Source: an uncultured Oxalobacteraceae bacterium | Lineage (GTDB): Bacteria; Pseudomonadota; Gammaproteobacteria; Burkholderiales; Burkholderiaceae_D | Direction of reading: 5' to 3' | DNA: 46,418 bases | NCBI GenBank assembly: GCA_903893945.1 | Contig: CAITOF010000059.1 | Coordinates: 1-46,418, forward strand | Shown: piece after piece, positions 16,670-26,883 of the stretch | How the letters are laid out: the number at the start of each line of letters is the position of its first letter | Numbering within the stretch: position 1 is the stretch's first letter | Translations under genes and position numbers: made by a program | The notes under the pieces: model-generated | What the model saw: the letters and a program-made list of their open reading frames with translations, nothing else | Databases searched by the model: none | What the model was told of the DNA's origin: nothing

Positions 16670-16867
16670 GGCATGTATAAAAAGTTAATTAAAGAGGAAG
16701 GAGGTTGGACTAGTGATTTAAGGATGAATGGGTTCTTTAGTTATAGCCTGTTTTAGGATTTCTGTTAAGCAGGATTTAAGCAAAATTGCGCTGCCGGAAT
16801 TGCCATGTACAACTCGCTCCACACAGGCACGCCACAGCCTCGTTCGGACAATCTTGCGAAAATACCA
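16670..16867. other. hisH–hisA spacer without a gene
   Basis: 198 bases, the widest gap in the tight mla–his–tat run. In some Burkholderiales a MarC-type membrane protein gene sits here; no remnant is recognisable. A minus-strand promoter candidate occupies 16740-16768. Confidence 0.5.
16740..16768 (-). promoter_or_regulatory. Candidate internal promoter for hisAFIE–hinT–tatABC
   Basis: On the minus strand TTAACA (16763-16768) and TATAAC (16740-16745) are separated by exactly 17 bp, each matching the sigma-70 hexamers at five of six positions. Transcription would start about 65 bases before hisA. Confidence 0.55.
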
Positions 16868-17518
16868 TTAAGGATTCCATGTTGAGAAATTCCTGTACAT
16901 CTGCAAGCCGGACGCGGCACTTTTTTCTGGATGAAACTGCGTAGCAAAAATATTATCACGAGCGATGGCACTTGCAAACGGCTGACCGTAATCTGTCCAT
17001 CCGACAACATGTTGCAGATTTTCTGGCCGGGCATAATAACTATGTACAAAATAGAAATAACTCTGATCAGCGATCCCGGACCAGAGCGGGTGACAGCGCT
17101 CCTTCGCGGTAACCTGGCTGACGCGGTTCCACCCCATTTGAGGCACTTTAAATCGTGATCCGTCGCTCTGCAGTTTTCCGGCCAGATCGAATTTTTCGAC
17201 CCGCCCGTGTATCAACCCAAGGCCGTCCGTGGCACCTTCCGCGCTCCAGTCCAGCAACATCTGTTCGCCAACACAAACACCCAATAACGGTTTGTTACGA
17301 ACAGCTTCCATCAGGGCATCATACAGACCGGACGCGTGCAGACGCGACATACAGTCAGGCATTGCACCCTGGCCTGGCAGCACCAGCCGGTCCGCGTTTT
17401 TAATATCATTGACCTGATCCGATATGATCACAACGGCTTCAGGTGCTGCTGTGCGCAAGGCCTGTGCCACGGAACGCAAATTGCCCATTCCGTAATCCAC
17501 CACCACGATCGTGTTCAT
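16868..17518 (-). CDS. hisH: Imidazole glycerol phosphate synthase, glutaminase subunit
   Basis: Class I glutamine amidotransferase that feeds ammonia to HisF. 216 residues from [10 protein letters not shown] (17518), 2 bp after the hisB stop; a longer frame from 17623 would overlap hisB and is not needed. The nucleophile is in '[13 protein letters not shown]', the oxyanion part in 'LPGQGAMPD', and the catalytic His/Glu pair in 'ATQFHPEKS' near the C-terminus. Confidence 0.96.
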   Translation of the reverse strand: MNTIVVVDYGMGNLRSVAQALRTAAPEAVVIISDQVNDIKNADRLVLPGQGAMPDCMSRLHASGLYDALMEAVRNKPLLGVCVGEQMLLDWSAEGATDGLGLIHGRVEKFDLAGKLQSDGSRFKVPQMGWNRVSQVTAKERCHPLWSGIADQSYFYFVHSYYARPENLQHVVGWTDYGQPFASAIARDNIFATQFHPEKSAASGLQMYRNFSTWNP

Positions 17519-17520
17519 GA

Positions 17521-18132
17521 CTACAGGCTGCCCTTGGTCGAAGGAATAATGCCCGCCGAACGGCTGTCTGCCTCGATGGCCATACGTAACGCACGTCCAA
17601 AGGCTTTGAATACGGTTTCGCACTGATGATGGGCATTGTCGCCACGCAGATTATCGATGTGCAATGTGACCAGAGCGTGATTGACAAAGCCCTGAAAAAA
17701 TTCGTGGGTTAAATCGACGTCAAACTGACCTATCATGGCGCGCTTGAACGGGACATGAAATTCCAGACCCGGCCGGCCGGAACAATCCAGCACAACTCGC
17801 GACAGGGCCTCGTCAAGCGGTACATAGGCATGACCGTAACGGCATATGCCCGATTTATCCGCCAGGGCCTGTGCAAAGGCCTGTCCTATCGTGATACCGA
17901 TGTCTTCGACCGTATGATGTGCATCAATGTGCAGATCGCCTTTTGCCTCCACCTCCAGATCGACCATGCCGTGACGCGCCACCTGGTCGAGCATATGATC
18001 CAGAAAGGGTACACCCGTGTGAAGTTTTTTCTGGCCGGTACCGTCAAGATTAATGACGACACGAATTTGCGTTTCGTTGGTATTTCGGGTCACATCGGCG
18101 CGACGCGGCGACTTTACGGGTTCTGGAGACAT
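17521..18132 (-). CDS. hisB: Imidazoleglycerol-phosphate dehydratase
   Basis: Sixth step of histidine synthesis, a manganese enzyme. The 203-residue protein shows both internal repeats with metal-binding motifs: '[16 protein letters not shown]', '[18 protein letters not shown]', '[20 protein letters not shown]' and '[19 protein letters not shown]'. It is monofunctional, without the phosphatase domain of enteric HisB. The N-terminus is a few residues longer than many homologues, so an internal start is possible. A 52-bp gap separates it from hisC. Confidence 0.96.
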   Translation of the reverse strand: MSPEPVKSPRRADVTRNTNETQIRVVINLDGTGQKKLHTGVPFLDHMLDQVARHGMVDLEVEAKGDLHIDAHHTVEDIGITIGQAFAQALADKSGICRYGHAYVPLDEALSRVVLDCSGRPGLEFHVPFKRAMIGQFDVDLTHEFFQGFVNHALVTLHIDNLRGDNAHHQCETVFKAFGRALRMAIEADSRSAGIIPSTKGSL

Positions 18133-18184
18133 AATGGGATGTGGTTATGGGATGAGTTAATTAACAGGGTAACAGGCAGATTAT

Positions 18185-19285
18185 TTAAGGGGCCGGTTGC
18201 GGTTTCAACGCGTCGAGCAGCGCATCAACAAAGCGTTTGTTTTCGTCAGGTGTACTTACTGTCACTCTCAGACAATTTGCCAGTAATGCATGCATTTTAC
18301 CGACATTTTTAACCAGAATTTTATGTTTTATTAGATTATTAAAGATGAATTCGGCATCCGCTACACGTATCAGTACAAAATTGGCTTCCGAAGGGAACAC
18401 GACCACTCCATGTATTTTTTTCAATTCTGCCATCAGCTCGGTTCGTTGCTGACAGATCTGCCGGGCCTGCTGGTCAAAGACAGACATGTGCCCAAGCAAA
18501 AATCCGGCCGCCGCCTCGGTCAGCACATTCACATTGTAAGGAGGTCGTACTTTATCAATTTCAGCCAGAATGTCGCCGGAGGCGGCCATGTACCCCAGCC
18601 GCAGGCCGGCCAGGCCAATTTTGGACACGGTTCGCATCACCACCAGATTGGCGTAACCGGGCAGATGCGCCATCATGCTGCCCGGCGCGAACGACTGGTA
18701 GGCCTCGTCGACTATAACCAGACCAATGTCGGTCATGGCATGAACCAGTTGCAACAGTTGCCCCTCGTCAAACCAGCTCCCAGTCGGATTATTCGGATTC
18801 GATATGAACAGCAAGGCGGGGCGATGCAATTGTATTTCCAAAAGCATCGCGGGCAGATTGAGCGATAAATCAGCCTGAAGGGGTACGCCAACAAATTCCA
18901 GGCCTGCCAGGCGTGCCGAGATGGCATACATGACAAACGTGGGTACCGGCGCCATGACTTTTGCACCCGGCTTGCTGCAGGCAACTGACAACAGGGTGAT
19001 CAGTTCATCAGAGCCGTTACCCAGGACAACGTCATAGCCGGCTGGCACTCCCAATTCACGGCCGATTCTGTTCTTCAATTCGCGGTAAGCCGGCACCGGG
19101 TATCGATTGAGCGCCACCCCGGCAAGATGTGCAGCGAGCTCGCTTTTCAGTTCCGCCGGCAAACCGTAGGGGTTTTCCATGGCATCAAGTTTGACCATGC
19201 CATCGGCTGGCGGAACCTGGTAAGAGGTCTGGGCGAGAATGTCTGGACGAACAATTTTATGGATGATCGACATGGGTTTAACCAT
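18185..19285 (-). CDS. hisC: Histidinol-phosphate aminotransferase
   Basis: PLP enzyme of fold type I that converts imidazole-acetol phosphate to histidinol phosphate. 366 residues: '[11 protein letters not shown]' near the N-terminus, '[14 protein letters not shown]', '[13 protein letters not shown]', '[12 protein letters not shown]', and the PLP lysine in '[15 protein letters not shown]'. The ATG overlaps the end of hisD by eight bases, with GAAG upstream. A related aminotransferase could act on other substrates, but the operon settles the role. Confidence 0.95.
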   Translation of the reverse strand: MVKPMSIIHKIVRPDILAQTSYQVPPADGMVKLDAMENPYGLPAELKSELAAHLAGVALNRYPVPAYRELKNRIGRELGVPAGYDVVLGNGSDELITLLSVACSKPGAKVMAPVPTFVMYAISARLAGLEFVGVPLQADLSLNLPAMLLEIQLHRPALLFISNPNNPTGSWFDEGQLLQLVHAMTDIGLVIVDEAYQSFAPGSMMAHLPGYANLVVMRTVSKIGLAGLRLGYMAASGDILAEIDKVRPPYNVNVLTEAAAGFLLGHMSVFDQQARQICQQRTELMAELKKIHGVVVFPSEANFVLIRVADAEFIFNNLIKHKILVKNVGKMHALLANCLRVTVSTPDENKRFVDALLDALKPQPAP

Positions 19286-20624
19286 TTTTCTTCAGGCGAA
19301 ATTCCGCTGATCGCGCATGAGCCTGCAACCCTTCGCCATAGGCCAATTCGGCGGCAATTTTACCCAATGTCTGTGAACCGGGTTCGCTCACGCATATCAT
19401 GCTGCTGCGCTTCTGGAAATCGTACACACCCAGAGGAGACGAAAAACGCGCCGTGCGCGAAGTTGGCAGGACGTGATTTGGCCCCGCACAATAATCGCCC
19501 AGCGATTCCGATGAGAAGCGCCCCAGAAACAGGGCCCCCGCATGGCGTATTTTTGTCGCCCAGTGCGTGGCATCCTGTGCCGACACCTCGACATGTTCAG
19601 CCGCAATCGAATTGGCGATGACACAGGCCTCATCCATATCGCGCACCTTGATTAACGCGCCCCGATTATTGAGTGACGTGATAATAATTTCCTTGCGCGG
19701 CATGGCATGGATCAAACGCTGAATTGAACGTTCCACATCGGCGATATAGCCGGCATCCGGGCACAGTAAAATGGATTGCGCCAGTTCGTCATGCTCTGCC
19801 TGCGAAAACAGGTCCATGGCCACCCAATCGGGATCGGTCGTCCCATCGCACAGAATCAGAATTTCCGAGGGCCCGGCTATCATGTCAATGCCAACGGTTC
19901 CGAAAACACGGCGCTTTGCTGCCGCCACATACGCGTTGCCCGGGCCGACAATTTTATCGACTGCGGGTATCGTCCCGGTTCCATAAGCCAGCGCTGCGAT
20001 GGCCTGCGCGCCGCCTATCGTAAACACGCGATCAACACCGGCGACCCGCGCCGCGGCCAGTACCAACGGATTTTTCACGCCATCCGGGGTAGGAACCACC
20101 ATTATTATTTCAGCCACGCCAGCAACTTTGGCAGGTATCGCATTCATTAATACCGACGATGGATAGGCCGCTTTTCCACCGGGCACATAAATGCCCACCC
20201 TGTCCAGCGGGGTGACCTTTTGTCCAAGCACGGTGCCGTCCACCTCGGTATAACTGAAACCGTCAGAGCCGCATTCACGTTTCTGGATTTGGTGATAGGC
20301 ACGAACACGCTGCGCCGCAGTTTCAAGCGCCACGCGACGCTCTGAGGGCAATCCCTCGAACGCGAGCCGGCATTCTTCATTTGTTATTTCCAGCTCCGCA
20401 ACCGATTCCACGGCCAGGCGATCAAACCGGTTGGTGGCATTGAGGACGGCCTGATCTCCGTGAAGCCTGACTTCCATCAGGATCCGGGCAACCGCCTGAT
20501 CGATGGCATCATCCTGATGGGCCTCAAAAGCCAGCAGCGCGGACAGTTTTCCATGGAAATCAGGGTCGGTTGACGACAGTCTGGCTATGGAGATTGTCGA
20601 AGCTGATGAGGGTGGGGCTGACAT
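19278..20624 (-). CDS. hisD: Histidinol dehydrogenase
   Basis: Last two steps of histidine synthesis: NAD-dependent oxidation of histidinol to histidine through histidinal, with a zinc site. 448 residues, slightly longer than many; the N-terminal 15 residues are low in conservation. Clear segments are '[20 protein letters not shown]', '[17 protein letters not shown]', '[15 protein letters not shown]', the zinc ligands in '[10 protein letters not shown]', and '[15 protein letters not shown]' with catalytic histidine. 10 bp after hisG. Confidence 0.97.
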   Translation of the reverse strand: MSAPPSSASTISIARLSSTDPDFHGKLSALLAFEAHQDDAIDQAVARILMEVRLHGDQAVLNATNRFDRLAVESVAELEITNEECRLAFEGLPSERRVALETAAQRVRAYHQIQKRECGSDGFSYTEVDGTVLGQKVTPLDRVGIYVPGGKAAYPSSVLMNAIPAKVAGVAEIIMVVPTPDGVKNPLVLAAARVAGVDRVFTIGGAQAIAALAYGTGTIPAVDKIVGPGNAYVAAAKRRVFGTVGIDMIAGPSEILILCDGTTDPDWVAMDLFSQAEHDELAQSILLCPDAGYIADVERSIQRLIHAMPRKEIIITSLNNRGALIKVRDMDEACVIANSIAAEHVEVSAQDATHWATKIRHAGALFLGRFSSESLGDYCAGPNHVLPTSRTARFSSPLGVYDFQKRSSMICVSEPGSQTLGKIAAELAYGEGLQAHARSAEFRLKKNG

Positions 20625-20634
20625 GGCGTATACC

Positions 20635-21297
20635 CTAAGCAGATGGCGAACCCGCTAACGACGCGGTTTCAAATGCGGCCAGAATAGGTTGGAGGTTTTC
20701 ACGTTTTAATTTCAGGGCAGCCTGATTAACAATCAGTCGCGAGGAAATATCCATTATCTGTTCCACTTCAACCAGGTGGTTTGCGCGCAGGGTATTGCCC
20801 GTGCTGACCAGATCCACAATGGCGTCAGACAGGCCAACCAGAGGCGCCAGTTCCATTGAACCGTATAACTTGATCAAATCAACATGCACACCTTTGCTGG
20901 CGAAATGACCGCGCGCTATTTCAACATATTTGGTGGCGACCCGCAGCCTTGCGCCCTGCCTGACTGCGCTTGCGTAATCAAAACCCTCGGCGACGGCCAC
21001 CGACATGCGACAGGCCGCGATCTGCAGGTCAACCGGCTGGTACAGACCAATGCCACCGTGCTCGATCAGCACATCTTTGCCGGCCACACCAAAATCGGCT
21101 GCGCCATATTGCACATAGGTTGGCACATCAGACGCTCGTACGATGATCACGCGCAGATCCGGATGGGATGTTTCAAGAATCAGCTTGCGCGATTTTTCCG
21201 GGTCTTCCAGTACACGGATACCTGCCGCCTCGAGCAGCGGCAGGGTGTCATTGAAAATACGGCCTTTGGAAAGCGCCAGGGTAAGTTGTGAAGACAT
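20635..21297 (-). CDS. hisG: ATP phosphoribosyltransferase, short form
   Basis: First committed step of histidine synthesis, joining ATP and PRPP, and the usual feedback point. The 220 residues cover only the catalytic two-domain part: '[19 protein letters not shown]', '[20 protein letters not shown]', and the PRPP loop '[18 protein letters not shown]'. The C-terminal regulatory domain of the long form is missing, so a HisZ partner is expected; none is encoded here. It begins 9 bp after murA. Confidence 0.96.
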   Translation of the reverse strand: MSSQLTLALSKGRIFNDTLPLLEAAGIRVLEDPEKSRKLILETSHPDLRVIIVRASDVPTYVQYGAADFGVAGKDVLIEHGGIGLYQPVDLQIAACRMSVAVAEGFDYASAVRQGARLRVATKYVEIARGHFASKGVHVDLIKLYGSMELAPLVGLSDAIVDLVSTGNTLRANHLVEVEQIMDISSRLIVNQAALKLKRENLQPILAAFETASLAGSPSA

Positions 21298-21306
21298 AGA
21301 TTCAGA

Positions 21307-22557
21307 TCAGGATACGCGTTGTATTTGAGCTCCCAGTGCTCCGAGTTTGATTTCCATCCGATCATAGCCGCGATCCAGATGGTAAATACGGTCAATTAAT
21401 GTTTGACCCTGCGCTGCCAATGCGGCAATCACCAGACTGGCTGATGCGCGCAGGTCGGTTGCCATGACAGGTGCAGCAATCAATTTATCGACCCCGCGCA
21501 CAATCGCGGTATGGCCTTCAATTTCAATCAGTGCACCGAGCCGGTTTAATTCCTGAACGTGCATAAACCTGTTTTCAAAAATGGTTTCGGTCACGTGGCT
21601 GGTGCCCTGTGCGATACAATTCATGGCCATGAACTGGGCCTGCATGTCGGTCGGGAAACCGGGATATTCGGTTGTCCTGAAACTGACTGCTTTGGGACGC
21701 GATGACATTTGAATTCGTATTGAATCGGTTTCTGAAATCACGATTGCACCCGCTTCACGCAGCTTATCAAGCGCCACGTCCATGATGTCGACCCGGGTGT
21801 TTTTTATGGTGACATCACCGCCACACGCGGCAACAGCACATAAAAACGTGACCGCTTCAATCCGGTCAGAAATGATGTGATGTTCTGCTCCATGCAGACT
21901 GTCCACACCCTGTATGGTCATGCGTGAGCTGCCAATACCGGTTATCTGGGCCCCCATTGCCACCAGCAGATTGGCCAGATCAACCACCTCAGGTTCACAC
22001 GCCGCATTTTCCAGAATGGTTTCGCCCTCTGCCAGCGTTGCGGCCATCAGCAGATTTTCTGTACCGGTGACCGTAATCATATCGGTCACGATGCGCGTTC
22101 CTTTGAGTTTTTTTGCCCTGGCGTGGATATACCCTGCTTCAATATGGATTTCCGCCCCCATCGCCTGCAAACCTTTTATGTGCTGGTCGACCGGACGCGC
22201 TCCAATCGCACAGCCACCGGGCAGCGACACTTTGGCCTCACCGAAGCGCGCCAGCAACGGACCCAGCGCCAGTATCGAGGCGCGCATGGTTTTGACCAGA
22301 TCATAAGGCGCTTCCAGACAGTTTATCTGGCTGCCGTTCAAGGTGACCGCATCGCCGGACACCTGCATGCGCAAACCCATCTGGTTGAGCAGCTTCTCCA
22401 TGGTAGCCACGTCTTTCAGTAGCGGCAAATTGGTCAGGTGAACATCACCGCCTGTCAGCAAACCCGCACACAGTATCGGCAGCGCCGCGTTTTTTGCGCC
22501 CGAAATCGGCACTTCGCCATTGAGGCGTTCGCCACCGGTAATCAGTAATTTATCCAT
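21307..22557 (-). CDS. murA: UDP-N-acetylglucosamine enolpyruvyltransferase
   Basis: First committed step of peptidoglycan synthesis, transferring enolpyruvate from PEP to UDP-GlcNAc; target of fosfomycin. 416 residues with the two-domain EPT fold. Lys22 ('GAKNAAL') and the catalytic Cys116 in '[15 protein letters not shown]' are present, so the enzyme should be of the fosfomycin-sensitive type. Its ATG overlaps the stop of the ibaG gene by one base (TAATG). The mla–ibaG–murA order is the same as in E. coli, apart from an inserted ABC exporter. Confidence 0.97.
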   Translation of the reverse strand: MDKLLITGGERLNGEVPISGAKNAALPILCAGLLTGGDVHLTNLPLLKDVATMEKLLNQMGLRMQVSGDAVTLNGSQINCLEAPYDLVKTMRASILALGPLLARFGEAKVSLPGGCAIGARPVDQHIKGLQAMGAEIHIEAGYIHARAKKLKGTRIVTDMITVTGTENLLMAATLAEGETILENAACEPEVVDLANLLVAMGAQITGIGSSRMTIQGVDSLHGAEHHIISDRIEAVTFLCAVAACGGDVTIKNTRVDIMDVALDKLREAGAIVISETDSIRIQMSSRPKAVSFRTTEYPGFPTDMQAQFMAMNCIAQGTSHVTETIFENRFMHVQELNRLGALIEIEGHTAIVRGVDKLIAAPVMATDLRASASLVIAALAAQGQTLIDRIYHLDRGYDRMEIKLGALGAQIQRVS

Positions 22558-22793
22558 TATTGTGCAAACTCTTCAGGCGTTAAGGTTTTCATTGAGAGCG
22601 CATGAATTTCTTCCCGCATCCGGTCGCCCAATGCAGCGTAGACCATCTGGTGCCGCTGGATCAGACGCTTGCCGGCAAACGACGCCGACACGATAGTTGC
22701 GTTAAAGTGTTGGCCATCGCCCTCCACCGTCAGGTGTGTACAGGGCACTGCGGCGGCAATGTAATTTTTTATCTGTTCTGGTGTGGGAAACAC
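22557..22793 (-). CDS. ibaG: BolA-family protein IbaG/YrbA-like
   Basis: A 78-residue BolA-fold protein. BolA proteins pair with monothiol glutaredoxins to handle [2Fe-2S] clusters. The family core is '[27 protein letters not shown]', with the conserved H in 'QRHQ', followed by '[13 protein letters not shown]'. The start is GTG with AAGGA seven bases before it. The position directly before murA and downstream of the mla genes identifies the IbaG branch. Confidence 0.9.
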   Translation of the reverse strand: MFPTPEQIKNYIAAAVPCTHLTVEGDGQHFNATIVSASFAGKRLIQRHQMVYAALGDRMREEIHALSMKTLTPEEFAQ

Positions 22794-22809
22794 GATTATT
22801 CCTTTTTAC

Positions 22810-23565
22810 TCAATTTCTTAATTTGTAGCCACGTTTCAGCATTGCCAACGCAACGGCCGCCAGTACGGTGAAAAATACCAGCACAATCATCAGGCTGTGC
22901 AACGGATCGACATCAGACTGACCAAAAAAACCGTAACGAAATCCGTCTATCATATAAAAAAACGGGTTAAATCGCGACACCGTCTGCCAGATCGGTGGCA
23001 GCGAATGCATGGAGTAGAATACGCCGGACAGGAAAGTGGCCGGCATGATCAGAAAATTCTGAAATGCGGCAAGCTGATCAAATTTCTCTGCCCAGATACC
23101 GGCAATTAATCCCATCGTTCCCAGAATGCCTGCGCCCAGTATGGCAAAGGAGAGTATCCAGAGCGGCGCAACAAAAGAGAGGTCGGCAAACCAGGCGGTA
23201 ATGACAAACACCCCCAGGCCGACCGCCAGACCACGCACCACGGCGGCCAGCACGTAGGCGCCAAATAATTCCCAGTAAGTCAGCGGCGGCAATAATATGA
23301 AGACCAGATTGCCGGATATTTTGGATTGGATTAACGATGAGGACGCATTGGCAAACGCATTCTGCAGAACACTCATCATGACCAACCCGGGAATCAGAAA
23401 CGAGGTATAACTGATCCCTGAATAAACCTGGACATGTTTATCAAGCACGTGGCCAAAAATGAGCAGGTACAGCATCGCCGTCAGGATAGGCGCGGTGATA
23501 GTCTGCGTTGCCACCTTCCAGAAACGCAAAATTTCCTTATAGAATAAAGTCTGAAAACCTATCAT
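22810..23565 (-). CDS. ABC-2 type exporter permease (YadH-like)
   Basis: A 251-residue membrane protein with six hydrophobic segments and the ABC-2 permease layout: an amphipathic start 'GFQTLFYKEILRFW', 'FLIPGLVMMSVLQNAFANAS' and 'MPATFLSGVFYSMHSLP' near the end. It resembles the YadH/NodJ type. Its ATG overlaps the ATPase stop by four bases, so the two form one exporter. The substrate is unknown; the mla–murA setting suggests an envelope lipid or glycan. Confidence 0.9.
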   Translation of the reverse strand: MIGFQTLFYKEILRFWKVATQTITAPILTAMLYLLIFGHVLDKHVQVYSGISYTSFLIPGLVMMSVLQNAFANASSSLIQSKISGNLVFILLPPLTYWELFGAYVLAAVVRGLAVGLGVFVITAWFADLSFVAPLWILSFAILGAGILGTMGLIAGIWAEKFDQLAAFQNFLIMPATFLSGVFYSMHSLPPIWQTVSRFNPFFYMIDGFRYGFFGQSDVDPLHSLMIVLVFFTVLAAVALAMLKRGYKLRN

Positions 23566-24461
23566 GACACACCACCCATAATCTGTACGAATACGTCTTC
23601 CAGGTCAGCCTGCTGTAATTGCAGCTCTTCAACGACACAGCCTGCCTGGCGCAGATTTGCGAGTATCGGTTCAATTTCATCCGGCTGGTTAATGCGTAAC
23701 GCGACATAGCTCGATTCAAGGGGAATGCGAATCGAATCCAGTGAAGCTGGCAGAGCAGCACCGGACAACCTTAATTTCAGCTGTGAACCTGCCACACGTT
23801 TGAGTAATGCATTGGTCGTATCCAGCGCCACCACTTTCCCCGCTTTCAACATGGCAATGCGGCTGCACAGGGCTTGTGCCTCTTCCAGATAATGTGTTGT
23901 CAGCACGACGGTGTGCCCTTCACGATGGAGGCGGCCTATGAATTTCCAGAGAGTCTGGCGTAATTCAACGTCAACACCGGCTGTCGGTTCGTCCAGGACG
24001 ATAACCGGCGGTTTATGGACCAGGGCCTGTGCCACCAGCACACGTCGCTTCATGCCGCCCGACAGGGCGCGCATGTTTGTGTCTGCTTTGTTGGTCAGAT
24101 CAAGATTTTCCATGATCTCGTCTATCCACGCATCATTGCGTTTCAGTCCGAAATACCCGAGTTGCATACGGAGGGTTTCACGGACCGTAAAAAAGGGATC
24201 GAACACCAGCTCCTGAGGCACCACGCCAAGATTTCTCCGTGCCAGACGATAATCTTTCTGAACGTCATGTCCCATCACGGACACACGGCCTTCCGTGGCG
24301 CGAATCAGCCCGGCAATGATCGAGATCAGCGTCGTCTTCCCGGCGCCGTTGGGTCCCAGCAAGCCAAAAAACTCGCCAGACTCAATTGTCAGTGAGACAC
24401 CATCCAGCGCCTTCAGTGCTGAATAGCTTTTCTTAATATCAGTTATTTGTATTGCCGACAT
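23562..24461 (-). CDS. ABC exporter ATP-binding protein (YadG-like)
   Basis: A 299-residue ATPase that powers the adjacent ABC-2 permease. Motifs are in order: Walker A 'GPNGAGKTTL' (about 36-45), Q-loop 'VVPQELVFD', signature 'LSGGMKRRVLVAQAL', Walker B 'VIVLDEPTAGVD', and 'LTTHYLEEAQALC' with the switch histidine. A C-terminal extension of about 85 residues has no recognisable role. It sits between mlaB and ibaG, an insertion compared with the E. coli order. Confidence 0.93.
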   Translation of the reverse strand: MSAIQITDIKKSYSALKALDGVSLTIESGEFFGLLGPNGAGKTTLISIIAGLIRATEGRVSVMGHDVQKDYRLARRNLGVVPQELVFDPFFTVRETLRMQLGYFGLKRNDAWIDEIMENLDLTNKADTNMRALSGGMKRRVLVAQALVHKPPVIVLDEPTAGVDVELRQTLWKFIGRLHREGHTVVLTTHYLEEAQALCSRIAMLKAGKVVALDTTNALLKRVAGSQLKLRLSGAALPASLDSIRIPLESSYVALRINQPDEIEPILANLRQAGCVVEELQLQQADLEDVFVQIMGGVS

Positions 24462-24505
24462 GGGCTGGTGACTTGGTTAAGTTAATAGTTTGCTCGGAAT
24501 CGGCT

Positions 24506-24775
24506 TTATCCAGCCGGATTGCTTAACAGCTCTGTGACCCCGTACAACCGGATCAGGTGGACCAGATTTTCAGGTAAATTATCGAATTTCAGTGGAATGC
24601 CGCTCTTGAGCGCCTGACGCTTCCAGGCCAGCATGCAGGCCACCGCACTTGAATCGATGTTCGCTGTGTTGCCAAAACTGAAGTCTGCCTGGCCCTGTTC
24701 AATCGCCGCAATGCCGCCTGCCAGTTCACGGGCGGCCGTTTCATGGGTCAATGAGGTTCCAGGTGTAAAGGTCAT
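24506..24775 (-). CDS. mlaB: STAS-domain protein MlaB
   Basis: An 89-residue cytoplasmic STAS-domain protein that binds MlaF and supports assembly and activity of the MlaFEDB phospholipid transporter. The domain shows 'FSFGNTANIDSSAVACMLAWKRQA', containing the D-S-S loop typical of STAS domains, then 'IPLKFDNLPENLVHLIRLYGV'. Its ATG overlaps the mlaC stop by four bases. Identification rests largely on the STAS fold plus its place in the operon. Confidence 0.9.
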   Translation of the reverse strand: MTFTPGTSLTHETAARELAGGIAAIEQGQADFSFGNTANIDSSAVACMLAWKRQALKSGIPLKFDNLPENLVHLIRLYGVTELLSNPAG

Positions 24776-25422
24776 GACGATTTTTTCGCAAAAGTTGTCG
24801 CCAATTTGGCATTTTTTGCCGTTAGCGCTTTGATCAGGCCATCGATTCCCGTTTTGTTAATTTCAGCGGTGAAGTTGCCTTTATAGGTTTCAATTAACCA
24901 GGCACCCAGAACATTGATGTCGTAAATTTTCCAGCCGTCGGCAACCTTGCCCAGCCGGTAATTCAGTTCGATCACCTGACCCGCACGAGGAGTCACCACC
25001 TGGCTGCGCACTTCTACGTCGGTGTCTTCAGGGTCAGCACGGAAAGGTTTGTATTCCAGTCGCTGGTCTTTGACCTGTGACAGTGCGCCTGAATAAGTAT
25101 AAATTAACAGGCTACGAAACTGTTTGACCAGTTCCTGCTGCTGATCCGGCGTGGCATTACGCCAGTTCCGGCCTGCAGCCAGTTCGGTCATACGCTGAAA
25201 ATCAACATAGGGCAGCACTTTAGTCTCGACCAGATTCAATATCTTCTGCTGATTACCCGCCTGAATTTCTTTATCGGACTTCGCCACGTCCAGGACTTCC
25301 TGACTGATCCTCTTTACCAGCAAATCAGGCGCTTCGTCTGCAACGGCTCGGGTTGCCATACCCAGACAGAACACAACACCAGTCAGTAACACACCAAATT
25401 TTTTTAACATTGTCATAGTCAT
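24772..25422 (-). CDS. mlaC: Periplasmic phospholipid-binding protein MlaC
   Basis: Carries phospholipid between the outer-membrane MlaA complex and the inner-membrane MlaFEDB complex. From the first ATG of a cluster (25422) the protein has 216 residues; ATGs at 25416 and 25410 are alternatives, the former having GGA six bases upstream. A signal peptide ends near 'RAVADE'. Family segments are 'VDFQRMTELAAGRNWR', 'TPDQQQELVKQFRSLLIYTYSGAL' and 'GWKIYDINVLGAWLIETYKGNF'. It lies between mlaA and mlaB. Confidence 0.93.
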   Translation of the reverse strand: MTMTMLKKFGVLLTGVVFCLGMATRAVADEAPDLLVKRISQEVLDVAKSDKEIQAGNQQKILNLVETKVLPYVDFQRMTELAAGRNWRNATPDQQQELVKQFRSLLIYTYSGALSQVKDQRLEYKPFRADPEDTDVEVRSQVVTPRAGQVIELNYRLGKVADGWKIYDINVLGAWLIETYKGNFTAEINKTGIDGLIKALTAKNAKLATTFAKKSS

Positions 25423-25473
25423 TCCAATCTGTAAAAAGCACCCTTGTGCCAAAACCTCACCCGCGCCGACAAG

Positions 25474-26325
25474 TCATCGCGGTTCTGCTGGTGCCGTTTC
25501 GTTCGATTTCACGCCACCGGAAGCCGGACTTGCAGGCGCGGTGTCTTGCCCCTCTTTCCTGTCGTCCTCGTCCATCTGTTTTTTCATTTCTTCCTCTTCT
25601 TCACGCAACTGCTTATGATTTCGACGTGTTTCAATCTGACCGGCAATACGCTGCAAATACGAATCACGCACAAAAATATACTCATCGAGCGCCGCTGCCT
25701 GCATCAGCGAATAAGAATCCAGATAGCCGGCGCGTTTATCCACCAGCCGGATCACTTCCCCCGAATTCCGGTATGTTACGGGACGTGCATACGACCACAC
25801 ATCCCCATAAAAATCGATCGGCAAAGCAAATGCATCACGCATCACCGAGGGACCTAAAAACGGGATCACGATATACGGCCCGTCCGGCACACCCCATACA
25901 CCCAGTGTTTGACCCAAATCGTTGCGATGTTTCGGAATTTGCGCTTCAGACGCGATATCTAACAGACCGAGCAGACCAAAGGTACTGTTGATACCCACTC
26001 GCATCAAATCGGTAAAGCCGTCCTGAATATTGCCCTGCAAAAAGCTGTTGATGCCCGTCCAGATATCATTCATGTTGCCAAAAAAATTACCGATGCCTGT
26101 CTGCACAAAACTGGGTGTATTATCCGCATAAACCCGGGCTACCGGTTCAAAAAGTTTCTGGTCGAACTTATTGTTAAAATCGTAGGTGGCGCGATTCACA
26201 TCCTCGAATGGGTCGACCTGCTTAATGAATGCCAGCGGCTTTTGAATGGGTTCCGATGCGCATCCGAGCAGGATCGAGCAACTTATCACCATCACCGATA
26301 CTTTTACGGGCAGGGCAAAATTCAT
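25474..26325 (-). CDS. mlaA: Outer-membrane lipoprotein MlaA (VacJ)
   Basis: The ring-shaped lipoprotein that removes misplaced phospholipid from the outer leaflet together with a porin. 283 residues: a lipoprotein signal with lipobox 'LLGC', then 'DPFEDVNRATYDFNNKFD', 'NNMNDIWTGINSFLQG'-like helices, 'DLGQTLGVWGVPDGPYIVIP' and 'ALPIDFYGDVWSY'. The last 60 residues form a charged, low-complexity tail (EEEEE, then Pro/Ala) that is not part of the fold. Its ATG overlaps the mlaD stop. Location inside the mla operon, between mlaD and mlaC, is common in betaproteobacteria but not in E. coli. Confidence 0.94.
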   Translation of the reverse strand: MNFALPVKVSVMVISCSILLGCASEPIQKPLAFIKQVDPFEDVNRATYDFNNKFDQKLFEPVARVYADNTPSFVQTGIGNFFGNMNDIWTGINSFLQGNIQDGFTDLMRVGINSTFGLLGLLDIASEAQIPKHRNDLGQTLGVWGVPDGPYIVIPFLGPSVMRDAFALPIDFYGDVWSYARPVTYRNSGEVIRLVDKRAGYLDSYSLMQAAALDEYIFVRDSYLQRIAGQIETRRNHKQLREEEEEMKKQMDEDDRKEGQDTAPASPASGGVKSNETAPAEPR

Positions 26326-26795
26326 TTATTTTCGTCCTTCCCCTCTGCCGCTTTACTGAACAGAAACTGGCTGATCAGATTTTCAAGTACGATGGCCGAT
26401 TGGGTCATTTTGATTTTATCGCCGGAATCAAGGTTGTTGACATCACCACCCGGTTCAATGCCAACGTATTGTTCACCCAATAGACCCGAAGTCAGGATTT
26501 TTGCAGAACTGTCTTTGGGAAATTTATAGCGTTTATCCAGTTGCATGCTGACAATTGCCTGAAATGTTTTGTCGTCAAACGAGATATCGCCAATACGGCC
26601 CACAACCACGCCGGCACTTTTTATCGGCGCGCGTGGTTTCAGTCCCCCAATATTGTCAAATTTCGCCGTGACACTGTAGCTGTCACTGAGCGAGATCGTG
26701 CTCATGTTGCCTACTCTTAATGCCAGAAACAGCAAACCGGCAGCGCCCAGCAGGACAAATAACCCAACCCAAAAATCCAGTGATTTATTTTGCAT
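26322..26795 (-). CDS. mlaD: MCE-domain protein MlaD
   Basis: Inner-membrane-anchored MCE protein that forms a hexameric ring on the periplasmic side of MlaFEDB and guides the lipid. 157 residues: membrane helix 'FWVGLFVLLGAAGLLFLAL' (about 8-26), then the MCE domain from 'YSVTAKFDNIGGLKPRAPIK' to 'SGLLGEQYVGIEPG', and a C-terminal helical tail. Length is normal. An 88-bp gap separates it from mlaE. Confidence 0.95.
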   Translation of the reverse strand: MQNKSLDFWVGLFVLLGAAGLLFLALRVGNMSTISLSDSYSVTAKFDNIGGLKPRAPIKSAGVVVGRIGDISFDDKTFQAIVSMQLDKRYKFPKDSSAKILTSGLLGEQYVGIEPGGDVNNLDSGDKIKMTQSAIVLENLISQFLFSKAAEGKDENK

Positions 26796-26883
26796 TTCGT
26801 TTCCCTTGAATTCCCTAACGCGCCAGCACGGATACGGTTGGCGCCTTATAGTTATTTCTTTAATTTATTACATCGCAACCGGT

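Noticed and set aside
16690..16715. Strong Shine-Dalgarno-like GAGGAAGGAGG on the plus strand in the hisH–hisA gap
   Set aside because: The following GTG and ATG open frames of only 2 and 10 codons, so no gene follows.
16765..17049. Minus-strand frame running from hisH into the hisH–hisA gap
   Set aside because: Out of frame with hisH over most of its length; not a MarC remnant.
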